Origin: Meconema thalassinum
Taxonomy: Eukaryota; Arthropoda; Insecta; Orthoptera; Tettigoniidae
DNA: 64,000 bases
Assembly (NCBI GenBank): GCA_946902985.2
Contig: OX336389.2
Span: 144,635,099-144,699,098, forward strand
Direction: 5' to 3'
The notes below the pieces were generated by a model, which had not been told where the DNA came from, ran no database searches, and saw nothing but the letters and a program-made list of their open reading frames with translations. The position numbers were made by a program, and so were the translations under genes. Positions 11,335-21,515 of this stretch are shown in pieces. The first letter of the stretch is position 1. Each line of letters starts with the position of its first letter.

Positions 11335-11800
11335 CGAGGTGCGATCGAAAAGTTCCAAAATGTTAACCCATAGCCTACTTTCCGGGTGACGTCACAACGA
11401 AGTGTGATCAAAAATTTCCAAAATGTGGCTCCATAGCCTACGTTCCTGGTAACGTCACAACGAGGTGTGATCAAAAGTTCCAAAAATGTCGTCCCATAGC
11501 CTACTTTCCTGGTTACATCACAACGAGGAGTAATCAAAAAGTTTCAAAATATTGATTCATAGCTTATTTTCTTGGTGACGTCACAACGAGGTGTGATCAA
11601 TAAGTTCCAAAATGTTGACTCATAGCCTACTCTCCTGTAGACATCACATACTCACCTGCCATACATTCTGGGGCAAAGTCGATACCTCCCGAACGCAACG
11701 TCGGATTTTGACGAATGAGGTGTCGTTGAACTCGAGCCGACACTCTCTTTCCAATCAATAACCTCCCCCCCCCAAATAAAACCTACCCTTACAAGGGGGT
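11335..11800 (+). repeat. 62-bp CRE-containing array plus one ~150-bp satellite unit
   Basis: Four to five degenerate 62-bp units (core CATAGCCTACTTTCCTGGTG followed by ACGTCACAACGAGGTGTGAT) span 11335-11645. One ~150-bp unit follows at 11646-11760 with CGGATTTTGACGAATGAGGT. The minus-strand ORF 11537-11274 is just this repeat translated. Confidence 0.88.
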
Positions 11801-11939
11801 GAAATTGTAATTTTTCGAAAATCTGGGAATTTGATTGCTAATAGGGAATTAAACATTGTTACACATAAAGCGCATGCATACAGCCGATTACCGCTATGAT
11901 TTAACATTATTGTTTCTGTTTTTACGCATGCGCACTTGT

Positions 11940-12310
11940 TTTTGTAAGAGGGTGGGTGATGAATCGCAGAGGCTTATGCAGCGGCCATGCATGCCAGTGT
12001 CATTCATTGCTATTTGATGAATCATGGATCGCAGAGGCTTATGCGATTACCATGCTTGCCAATGCATTCATCGCTATTTGATAAATCATGGATTGTACTG
12101 TAATTATTGAAAAAACAATTGCAAGAATGATTGCCGAGCCACAGGACATGGAATCGACCAAGATAATAGCCATGCTTGCAAATGCATTAATCGATATTTT
12201 AATGATCCATGAATCGCAGAGGCTTTTGCTATGGTTTGTAGCAGGCAATCGAACTCGAGATACTTTAAGCCAAAGCCTAGCGCGCTAACCAGTTAGCTAT
12301 GGGATGTGAA
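11940..12310 (-). repeat. tRNA-derived SINE head and linked short repeats, minus strand
   Basis: On the minus strand CCATAGCTAACTGGTTAGCG (12302-12283, box A) and GAGTTCGATTGCC (12257-12245, box B) form a tRNA-like pol III promoter. Downstream there are two to three copies of an ATGAATGCATTGGCAAGCAT-type unit. Related copies are at 34430-34680 (same strand) and 48380-48480 and 51080-51670 (opposite strand). Confidence 0.7.
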
Positions 12311-12339
12311 ACAGGAGTCGGCTGCTAAAGTCTGTCGCA

Positions 12340-12810
12340 CTTTCCTGGGGGAATAATTAAATGAATAAGCGATGAAATGAAATGAAATGAAAGTGGAAAG
12401 TGTTGCTCGACTGAGCGATCAGGGAATGGAATGAATGAACCTCCCCATTTAGCGATGATGGTATGAAACCATGTAGGCTGCTAAAACCTGTTGCACTCTC
12501 TTGGAGCAATGATTAAATTAATAACAAATTAAATGAAATAATAGTGTAAAGTGTTGGTTGACCAACTTGGTTAGGGAAGGGAATGAATGAATGAAGTCCT
12601 CATTTAGCAGCGAGGATATGAAACGGTGTTGACTGTTAAAGCCTGTCGCACTTTCCTGGCACAATGATTAAATGAATGGCAGCTGAAATGATAGTGTAAA
12701 TTATTGCTTGATTGATCGGATCAGGGAATGGATTGAGTAATGTTTCCATTAAACAGTGAGAATATGAAACGGTGCCGGCTACTGAAGCCTGTCGCACTCC
12801 CCTAGAATAA
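12340..12810 (-). repeat. ~150-bp tandem units, minus orientation
   Basis: Three units, each holding GCTGCTAAAGCCTGTCGCAC, then AATGATTAAATGAAT and a run of GAAAT repeats, then a GAGCGATCAGGGAATGGAATG-like stretch. They recur inverted at 47560-47955, 50650-50940 and 51670-51790, usually next to tRNA-like heads, so they may be the SINE body or tail. Confidence 0.8.
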
Positions 12811-12824
12811 TGATTAAAAGAGAG

Positions 12825-13085
12825 TATTGCTAGAGATTGGAAGAGAACAAGAGTTAACCAACTGTGGTCGACAGGAAAGAAGACGGAGAGGAGCCCGGCA
12901 CAAGTAAGTGGAAGCATTGCTGAACACAGCTGGAGCCCTGTGGTCGCTAACCCACGATCCACTAGATGTAAGTCCCTGGGGAGAAACTTGAAACACTACT
13001 AATTGCTGGCAGGCATGGAGTGTAACCTCGGGATAATGAAAACTGCAACTCTTGCATGATGCCAATGTTAAATTACACATTCTCT
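12825..13085 (-). repeat. Fragment of the 28143-28720 repeat family, inverted
   Basis: Minus-strand reading gives ATGCTTCCACTTACTTGTGC then GGGCTCCTCTCCG and CAACTCTTGTTCTCTT, matching 28336-28415 and 46330-46410. Confidence 0.75.
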
Positions 13086-13469
13086 AAACACGCTGCCTGT
13101 CAGATAACATGCAAGAAGATAGTATGTATCACTGTATGAATTATTGAATATAAAAAGGAAATCGACTGAGGATCTATTGAAAAGGAATGGTCTTGGCATT
13201 AGCCTGGTGGTGAAAATGGAAAATCACGAAAACCCATTTTCAGAATGACTCAGGTGGGATTCACACTCACACTTTCTCAATGTCAGCGAGGCATGAGGTA
13301 GCATGTTAGCACTCTCGATCACAGCCGTTGGTAATGTTGATTTTACCCTCTCTAAGATTAGCTTTTCCATGAACTAAGCATGGAATCCTACCTCTACCGC
13401 CATTAAAGTAGGGAGAGATGACCTGATAGTTTTACTGTTTTACGAGAAAAGAATCCACTCTCAAGTTAC

Positions 13470-13550
13470 CATTGTAGCGTAGCGGTTAGCATGATTAGCT
13501 GCCACCCCAGAGATCCTGAGTATGATTCCCAGCTCTGTCATGAAATTTGA
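13470..13550 (+). repeat. tRNA-like SINE head
   Basis: TAGCGTAGCGGTTAGCATGA (box A region) and CTGAGTATGATTCCCAG (box B region). Reverse-complement copies with better boxes lie at 47075-47155 and 50112-50205. Confidence 0.6.
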
Positions 13551-13624
13551 AAAGTGATATGAGGATTGAAACAGGGTCTACTTAGCCTTGGGAAGACTCA
13601 AATGTGTACAGGAGGATTTGACTT

Positions 13625-13835
13625 TTACTACAGCCTTTCTTGAAGTGGTTTTCAGTGGGTGCAAAAGTGGGTGCATAAGTGGATGCAGAATTGGGTGTAA
13701 TAGTGGGTGCAAAATTTGGTGAAAAAGTGGGTGCAAACGTGGGTTCAAAAGTGGGTGCAAACGTGGGTGCAAAAGAGTGTGAAAAGGTAGATGCAAATTA
13801 GGGTGGAAAAGTGGGCGTAAATGTGGGTGCAGTTT
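13625..13835 (-). repeat. 12-bp minisatellite, GTGGGTGCAAAA units
   Basis: About 17 degenerate units of GTGGGTGCAAAA. The minus-strand translation HPLLHPLLHP is an artefact of the repeat. The same minisatellite lies at 35320-35580 in the opposite orientation, although the DNA after it (14300-14745 and 35870-36265) keeps the same orientation. Confidence 0.88.
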
Positions 13836-14430
13836 ATAGTAGGCACAATTTTTACTAGAATGTGATTTGAGTAAATGTAATTTCTAAACCCATGTAGTGA
13901 GTAGTCGGTTGGTTTTGATCTTTTGCACGCGTAAACATGTCACATACACTGGTGATGGATACTCAAGGCTTTAAGGTCGATGTATTTGATTGAGTGAGAA
14001 CCATAGTTAGAATAGATATTCTTAATCTTAGAACATGATTAAAGTAGTATTTCATTTTACATAGTGCTAACCAATGTCTACGGTTAGTAAAGTTCACTCG
14101 ATAATATAAATAATAGTTAAAAGTGGTGCAAAGATAGGTACAAATGTGGACGCAAAAGTGGGTGAAGTTTATAGTAGGCACCATTTTTACTAGAATGTGA
14201 TTTGAGTAAATGTAATTTCTAAACCCAAGTAGTGAGTAGTCGATTGGTTTTGATCCATGCACACGTAAACATGTCACATACACTGGTGATGGATACTCAA
14301 GGCTTTAAAATCAATGTATTTGATTGAGTGAGAACCATAGTTAGAATGAATACCCTTAATCCTAGAACATGATTAAAGTAGTATTTCATTTTACATTGTG
14401 CTAACCAATGTCTACGGTATATTAGCTAAG
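13831..14430 (+). repeat. 336-bp tandem duplication
   Basis: AGTTTATAGTAGGCAC starts at 13831 and again at 14166, followed by about 260 bp of close identity (for example ACTGGTGATGGATACTCAAG at 13949 and 14281). Confidence 0.85.
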
Positions 14431-14746
14431 GAATTATTCATAAAGTCATTGAATATAAACCCTTAAAAACATATACGTACCTTGATACTCCTTTTGTAGT
14501 CCCAGCACTCAGCTTGATGATTGTTTGAGAGGTGGGAGAGACATTCAGTTGGGAAATAATGATATAGCTTATCAAAACAGTGATGCATCATTAAGACGTG
14601 TTGTTAATTATTAGTGGAATGAATGGTAAATGACTTTTGTCTACCCATAAACTTTAAGATTAAAACAGCAATCAAAATGTATATCATCACTGCTATGATT
14701 TCAAAAAATAGAAAACATGCATTCTTTTGTTTATTCAAAACGTGCC
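14310..14746 (+). repeat. Left part of a paralogous block (partner 35880-36265)
   Basis: CATAAAGTCATTGAATATAA and CTTGATACTCCTTTTGT occur at 14439 and 14482 and again at 35980 and 36023. The homology breaks where the LTR element is inserted here. Confidence 0.85.
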
Positions 14747-14750
14747 ATAC
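14747..14750. repeat. 4-bp target-site duplication ATAC, left
   Basis: ATAC precedes the 5' LTR and ATAC follows the 3' LTR at 24840-24843. A 4-bp duplication fits Ty3/Gypsy integrases; Copia and Bel elements usually make 5 bp. Confidence 0.88.
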
Positions 14751-17700
14751 TGTGCCCAACTCTAGGAATGGGTATTCCAAGTTTCAGACACCTAGATATC
14801 AAGGGAAAGGCTGTAGCCGCTTTTGAAAGTTCAGATATTTGAATATCGCGCTACATTGCTTCGAGAAGCATTTCGAAGGATTTTACCGATAGTTGGATGT
14901 CAAGTGACGTAGCGAGTAATAGCAGAGGTGGAGGCTATTTATTGATTAAATAGTTAACTATGGAGTAGAGACTTGAGACTGGGATCAGATTACTGGCACG
15001 GCCAAATGAAAGAGAACGCAATTAATATCAAGTAAATCGGACCAGGGATTCAAGAGATATGATGATTTCTAAATATCAGGTGATGACGCGTGACCCTGAC
15101 CGTTTTGAATAAAAGCCAGCTGGAGCAGGCATGGTTAGTTCATTCTAACACAAGCACTTGGCAAGCAAGTTGCGTCTACGCTGAGCCAAGGCACATGGTT
15201 GCCGTATCTACGCAGAAGTTCTTTTCAAGTCGTGATAGTCACGAAAAGTGCTGCGCTTCGAGTTGGAACTTAGTAAGTTTCTGGTGAGGAGAATCACTGA
15301 GGTGATTGATTTCTACAGACATTGGTGGAAATATTTATATTTCTAAAAGGACATATGCTAGACTTTGTCTAGAAAATAGTATTTTGTCACAGTCCAGTAG
15401 TAACTTAATACTTGGATGTTTAAATCCATTTCAAGTCAGTTTTCATTTTTGTAACTAGTTAACCACTTCGATCTGTCAGTACACTGAAGACTAGTCTATA
15501 ACGGTGGCGTTCATTAGTCTACGCAAGGGAAACTGCAGGTTGTCTAGCGCATGGCAGATGGTGATATACAAACCATGCCCAGGGAACGATCTTCAGAACA
15601 GCCGTTAATTGCTTAGACTGTCAATGTTTTTCTTGTACTGATGAGATTACAGTGAGTTATGTTACAACTGACATATTTAAGAAGAGATCACTTAGATCTG
15701 ACCCTTTTCAAACAAACTGTTATGGCTTTGATAGAGGCCCATATTAAAATGGAACCACAGTTTATTCAAACGTCGAAAGATACTACCACTATGTCTGACT
15801 AGACGATTTGTGGGTCTACAATGGCGGCCGATACAAGGATTATACGTGCTTGTCCGATAGGGCATGTCTACGGATAAATCTGGTACAGACCAGGTTTACT
15901 ACACTTCAAGACCATCAAGAAATGTAAGCCACATTTGAATTATAATATGCCTAGCTAATTGGAACAAACTATTTTTTCTGCAGATGACCAACACATTTTT
16001 TTCGTCGTATTTAAAGCTTGCAATGATTTACGCAAGACTTGTTAGAGTTATTCTGAGCATTTTCAGCACTCAGAACAGTTTAGGATCGATGACCGTGCAT
16101 TTTGAGCATTTATTTGAATTTTTAATATTTTTGGGAAATCACGGTAATCAGCCGATGTAACTGTAAAAGTTAAATTTATTTTTGTAGAGGAATGGATATT
16201 TTTTCCATATTCGAAGGTTCGAACATGTGAATTCTCACATAATGAGATGATAATTAAACATATTTAAAATGATATAATTAATAATAATAATAATAATCCA
16301 CTAATAATAATAATAATAATTGTTATAATTTTTCTAAATAATTGTTGTATATTATTATTTTCTAATAATCATATGTATTGAGAAAGAGCCTATGAAGTAG
16401 TTTAATCATTTCTAGTTTGGAACAGGAGATTTTCCGAAGGAGAGTGGTTAGCGCAAGCCCGCATTCAACCAACATGTCAGTTCTGGTTGAACAGTTGATA
16501 TTTGCAATGAGCAAAGTATATTTTTCGGATAACACGGAGAGGCATGAAACGGGAAGCAAATGATATTTGTATCAAATAGGATATTTTTGTATTTATATAA
16601 AATCATGACGTAAATACACTCGAAAGTGAAATGAAGCTTTTCATAATTATGGTAAATTCACGGGTTGAACTGAATGGTAAAATAAAATAAACTTGTAAGT
16701 TTATTAATCTTCCAGTGTTGATAACAAGCAGAGGCTTGATTTATTGTATAAATTTTGGGAAGATAATTTATGTGTGTGGAGTAGTTGAAATGCCATTCCC
16801 AGGTGCGCATGTTAAGTCGCAGGAATGAAGGTTTTTTCGAGCATCAATCAAATAGCAGGTTCGATGGCTCAGGTTGATAGTAGGAGTATTGGAGCCACAC
16901 ATTTCGTCGTATGAATAACCCGAAGGTTATTTCTTTAAAACCATCAGTTCTTATTTCAACCTTGTTTACGAATTCCATTTAGACTTTGATTTTGCTAGAA
17001 CCCGGATTTGTCATGATAGTAGTTTATTCTTCTTCAGAGGAAGACCTTTGGCGTTGTTGTTGTAATATTGTGTTCTTACACAAATAATAGAATGGGCCAC
17101 TGCCAATTAAAAATAATTCTTTAACCACGAATAATTTGAAGGATATTTTCAATCCTAGTGCCATGAACTAAATGAATTCATTATAAAACTACAATTCTAA
17201 TTTCCGCATTCTGTCGAAGAATTGCAAGTTGTGAAAATTGCTAGAAATGGCCATAAATATAAATATTTTTTTCATATTGTTCCCAAGTGGAAAATTGAAT
17301 AGTTGAATGGTTCAACCATTTATTGATCAAGTTGATGATTCAGAAATCATATATTTTGTTTGGAACTTGAAGTTCATAATCGAGTCACTTCTCGAATGTT
17401 TAATGTCAGAAGAACAATTAATTGTTGTTGTGCTTCGCACAGTTCTTCGATGCTATGCTCAATGGTCAAATACTTTTCAGATGTTATTAATATGTATAAA
17501 TAATTTGTGTTGCTTCGATGATAATAATATTTTCGACGATATATTTTTGAAACTGGAAAAACAAGTGAAAGTTTAGAATTCTATAAACATTTATTCTAAG
17601 AGTGTTAATATCATGTAAATAGTCAAACAGTGATCTACGTTATTTCCAGTATGGACAATTAATTTTGAACTGGAATTAAATATTAATAATTTTGGAACAC

Positions 17701-18075
17701 AGTTCACAGGACTATTAATCGGACTTGTGTTTCCAAAAAGATTGTCAAATGTGTTTGGAAGATTTCTGTAAATTGTGTGTAAATAAGAGTGTGGATCGCC
17801 ACACGTGGATGATGCTGCTTTGAGCATCCTTGCAGTCAGATTTTAACTTTAAATAAACTGAGATAATTTTACCAGATGTGTCTTACCCAATTAAATCTCC
17901 TTCTATCCTTATTGTTGCATTGAGCCAAAAATCAGTAAAGCATTTTTTTAATTTGATGTCGTTTTTGCGATTTGCTTTAACCCATCTGGCGCTCCGGGAT
18001 ATTTTGATTCTCGTGCTGACTGATTATTGGTAAAATGCATATGTGGTCGTGCGGACTCCGGTCTGAACGGGCACA
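14751..18075 (+). repeat. 5' LTR, 3325 bp
   Basis: It runs from TGTGCCCAACTC to GTCTGAACGGGCACA. The 3' LTR at 21516-24839 is almost identical, including an (ATA)n microsatellite at about 16279-16320. At 3.3 kb it is far longer than the few hundred bases common in insect Gypsy elements. An 89-codon ORF at 17307-17576 is open in both LTRs, but nothing marks it as a gene. No other recognisable coding content. Confidence 0.96.
15103..15146 (+). promoter_or_regulatory. Candidate LTR core promoter
   Basis: AATAAAAGCC at 15108-15117 resembles a TATA box, and GGTTAGTTCATTC about 25-30 bp downstream resembles an initiator. The 3' LTR repeats it at 21868-21911. If correct, U3 is only about 390 bp and R-U5 nearly 3 kb. 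Confidence 0.4.
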
Positions 18076-18097
18076 TAAAATAAAATAGAGAGAGAAA

Positions 18098-18117
18098 TGG
18101 CTTCGAACGTGGGTCCC
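18098..18117 (+). other. Candidate primer-binding site
   Basis: TGGCTTCGAACGTGGGTCCC lies 22 bp after the LTR end. It is laid out like a tRNA-Lys-type site (TGGC, seven acceptor-stem bases, AACGTGGG), but the acceptor bases differ from the insect tRNA-Lys I know, and the spacing from the LTR is longer than usual. Confidence 0.4.
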
Positions 18118-18583
18118 GATTTAGACATGGTCAATCGCATGCCGATTTAAATTGTGATAATTTTATAGAAATATTTTGGGAGTTGAGAGATGTCTGGTTT
18201 GGATGAATAAATTAGTAGGAAACCCAATTAGTGGGGAAAATTAAAAATTTAAGTGGATTAATGATTAGAATGGGTTTGATAATTTTTGATAATGGCTTAA
18301 CCATTAGGGCGTCAAGTAAATTCAGTAGTAAACGTTCGATGACTGGATATACACATTATTAGAATCCAGGTGGAGGATATTTGAGAACTTGCATATTTTC
18401 TTGTGATATTGTGGTAAATGTAATTCGTAAAAGTAGAGACTTTTGTTTTTCCATCACGTCGACATTAGGACAAATCTCATTTTATTAGAGTGTTCCAATT
18501 AGCTATTCATATTTCTTGTTCTAGTTATAAGCTTGTGTTTGCCACGCTTGTATACCCCAAGTTTTGAATAATAATTGAAAATT

Positions 18584-21325
18584 ATGGAAGAAATGATGAG
18601 GATGATGAGGAGTTTGGAGGAGAGTTCAAAAGAGGCTGGACTGCGTGTAGCAGCCATTATGAAAGAAAATACTGAGGCTTTGGAAAAGAAACTTAAAGAA
18701 AATTCTGATTCTTTAGAAAGCAGGTTAAAAGATAACTTGAAAGAAAATTCTGATTCTTTAGAAAATAAACTTAGAGAAAATTCTGATTCGTTAGAAAATA
18801 AACTTAAAGAAAATTTGAATGATAAACTTAAAGAAAATTCTGAGTCTTTAGAAAATAAACTTGAAAAAATTTTAAATGATAAACTTAAAGAAAGTTCTGA
18901 TTCTTTAAAAAGTAACTTGAAGGAAAATTTAAACAGTAAATTTAATTCAATGGAAAGTAAATTTAAAGAGAATTCCGAAATTTTGAAAATGACACTTGAA
19001 AGTAAAATGAATAAATTATGCGACAAAACACATGAGCTCGAAACTTCATTAGCTACTAACGCAAGTTTAATGGACGAAAAATTTCGCGATGCCGATCTTC
19101 GATCCCAAAGCTTAGCTGATAGGATAGAACATGGTCTTAGGAAAGTTGGTGAAGACATGGTCAACCTGGAAGTCCGAGTGAAGAAGGAGAGTAACGAGAT
19201 GGGAATTCTAGTTGTTCAACGTTTAACGGAACAATTCAAAGAACTTGTCATGGGAGAAATAAGAGAAGGTGTGATTAGTGAATTGCAAACTGAAATTAAA
19301 ACCACAGTTGTCAATGAAATTAAAGACACACTCAAGCTGGAGAACCAAGAGGGAATCAAGGAGATTAGGGAATCTTTGTCATCCCATATTGAAGTAATTG
19401 CCAAAGATATCCAAGCAACTCAGAAGGACATATCAGATATGACAGGGTCATTGAAAAGTCATGAGGCTGTTATGAACCAGATATCCAATGATGTTAAAGA
19501 CAATTGTAAAGAAACTGAAGCAATCAAGAAGATGGCAGAAGAAAACCAGAAGGAACTTGAGGCTATGAAAACTCAAATCAAGGATGAGAAACAGTCTGAT
19601 CATCTGTTGAAAATGCCAAATGTAAGGGGAAAGGAACAGATACAGATAAATCTAGGAGCAGCTAGAGAGACTGATAGACAGGATGAGGTCAGGACAGTAT
19701 TTCAATCCAACCCCATAACTGTATTTAAGAATATAGAAGACAAGCCTTCTAAATTTTCAGGGCGAGATTCTGTAACACCCGTGGAATTTCTGAGAGAAGC
19801 AGGTGATTACCTGAAAGATTCTAAGATCCCTAAAGAAAGACAGATCCGAGTGATAGGGAAGTTCTTGGAAGGTCCTGCACTTCTGTGGTTTAGAGCATTT
19901 AGATCCACTCTAACCACTTTTGAGGAGTTTTCTCGTGGGCTATTGAAGAAGTTTTGGTCCCCTGAAACCCAACAGCAAGTTTGAGCAGAGTTATATTCGA
20001 AGAGATTCTCGACGTCACAACCTACTCGATACTCTACGTACTTTTCTGGACAGCTGTCTAAACTCCAACATTTAGATCCGCCGATGCCAGATAACGAGTT
20101 GATTACTGCATTGATACGTCAGTTTCCAGCAGACGTCCAGAGGACTTTGATCGCAGCTGATATCTACAATATGGAACAATTTGATGAAGTATTACAGAAG
20201 CTGGATCATACCAACGCTCAATTCTTCCATCAGAAGGGAGTAAAGAATAACAACGCTGTGTATGCTGTTATGGCTGATAGTTATTCTCAAACACCTCGAG
20301 AGATTCCAGAGGAGCGAGAAGAGAAAACGCCGAGGGAAGATTCCAATAAGAGAGGATGGAACCAGTACAGTAACAGATACAGTTACAAGCCATATGCAAG
20401 ACCGGATGGTGGTAATCGATACAATACTCGATGGAGAAGACCACGAGATAGTCAAGGAAGGTACCAGGAAAGAAGATCCTATGGTAGAAATAACTACAAT
20501 AACAGAGGGAATGTAGATACTCGTCAGTCCAATGAGGAGTTTAACAAGGAGACGAGGAAAAATTTGGAAGCAAGACACCAAGATAACTTGCAATTTTTGG
20601 AGCAGAGGCCCAACGATCCAGGTCCATCGGGAACACAACAATCCCGGGGGAATGGTAATGAAAAAAAAAAAAACTTCGAATTCACAGTAGAAGATAGAAT
20701 TTTGAATACTTTCACTTCCAGAATTATTAAATGGCAAGCAGAGGATGATGACTTAATTCAACAGAATGACGAACGAAAAGAAATGGGTACAAGAATTAGA
20801 ATGCCAATCATATCATGCGAAGTATTCGGTATGCCTGTCGATACTTTGATCGATACTGGGGCTATGCTTTGTCTGGTGAGTGAGAAGCTTTATATTCTGT
20901 GGAAGATCAAAGAGAATTTAGAGGAGATTCCAGTATCAGGAATTAAGATCCAAGGAATAATACCCAATAAAATATCTCTGTGTAAAACACAATTATACTT
21001 AGGTATTACGATTGGAGGACATGATTTCCGACATGTATTTGTTGTAATGAAGGACATGGCTTTTGACATGATATTGGGAGCAGATTTCATTCAGAAATAT
21101 CAAGCAGTGATAGATATGAAGACAGAGACGATTAAATTCAAGAATACCGAAGAGATTAACTTCGAGGGAAAAGAAGAGGAAGACATCGAGGGAGATGCTC
21201 AATGGTCTCTGATTTTTCATGAAGCTGAAGGAAGAGAAGTCTACACTGAGAAGGAGTCCCCAGAGCTAGGGAAGATTTTGGAAGAGTATCAAGATATTTT
21301 TGATATTAAGCCTGGTGATAATTGA
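18584..21325 (+). pseudogene. gag-pro: Gag-protease polyprotein with one in-frame TGA
   Basis: One frame of about 913 codons broken only by TGA at 19982-19984. The ATG at 18584 is chosen; the frame has no earlier ATG nearby. Residues about 1-350 are charged coiled coil, including an 11-12-residue repeat (LKENSDSLENK) encoded by 33-36-bp DNA repeats at 18690-18960. Then comes a Gypsy-type capsid domain (KPSKFSGRDSVTPVEFL, GPALLWFRAF, FEEFSRGLLKKFW), a nucleocapsid-like tract rich in Arg, Asn, Tyr and Gly with no CCHC knuckle, a Lys run coded by A13 (20660-20672), and a retropepsin with LIDTGA (catalytic Asp, about 20848) and DMILGADF (about 21070). It ends in the RT linker EEYQDIFDIKPGDN. The stop falls where the second element at 42470 has Arg (context AEVYSR), so CGA to TGA is likely; read-through is possible but unsupported. 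The antisense ORF 19164-18499 is a shadow. Confidence 0.88.
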
Positions 21326-21450
21326 AGATTTTGAATATTGTGGAAGTCAACAATAATGGAAGCTATGAAGTAGCCAATACACGAACTGGTAACATCGTGG
21401 GAACTTATAATGCATCGAATTTGAAGATGTATTATTCAAGAACCAGATGA
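21322..21450 (+). pseudogene. Integrase C-terminal remnant
   Basis: In a frame shifted against gag-pro, 21325-21450 reads ILNIVEVNNNGSYEVANTRT then GNIVGTYNASNLKMYY and a stop. This is the typical last stretch of a Gypsy integrase (an INDTGKIIGKHNVSNLKPY-like ending). It abuts the RT linker with nothing between, so about 3 kb of RT, RNase H and integrase core was lost in one deletion. Confidence 0.8.
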
Positions 21451-21499
21451 TTTAATGTGTAGATAGGAAAAATAAAAGTTTTTCAATTTTTATTTTTTG

Positions 21500-21515
21500 C
21501 TAGGTGTGGGGTGGA
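21500..21515 (+). other. Polypurine tract
   Basis: TAGGTGTGGGGTGGA immediately precedes the TGTGCCC of the 3' LTR. It is G-rich with two T interruptions, in the position of the plus-strand primer. Confidence 0.6.

Noticed and set aside
11274..11537. TPRCDVTRKVGYG repeat protein (also at 52486-52683 and 33990-34230)
   Set aside because: Translation of the 62-bp or 151-bp non-coding repeats; the reading frame is not kept between units.
18499..19164. 221-codon minus-strand ORF, Ser/Leu-rich
   Set aside because: It is the antisense of the repetitive gag coiled coil at 18584; the sense strand has a clear Gag architecture.
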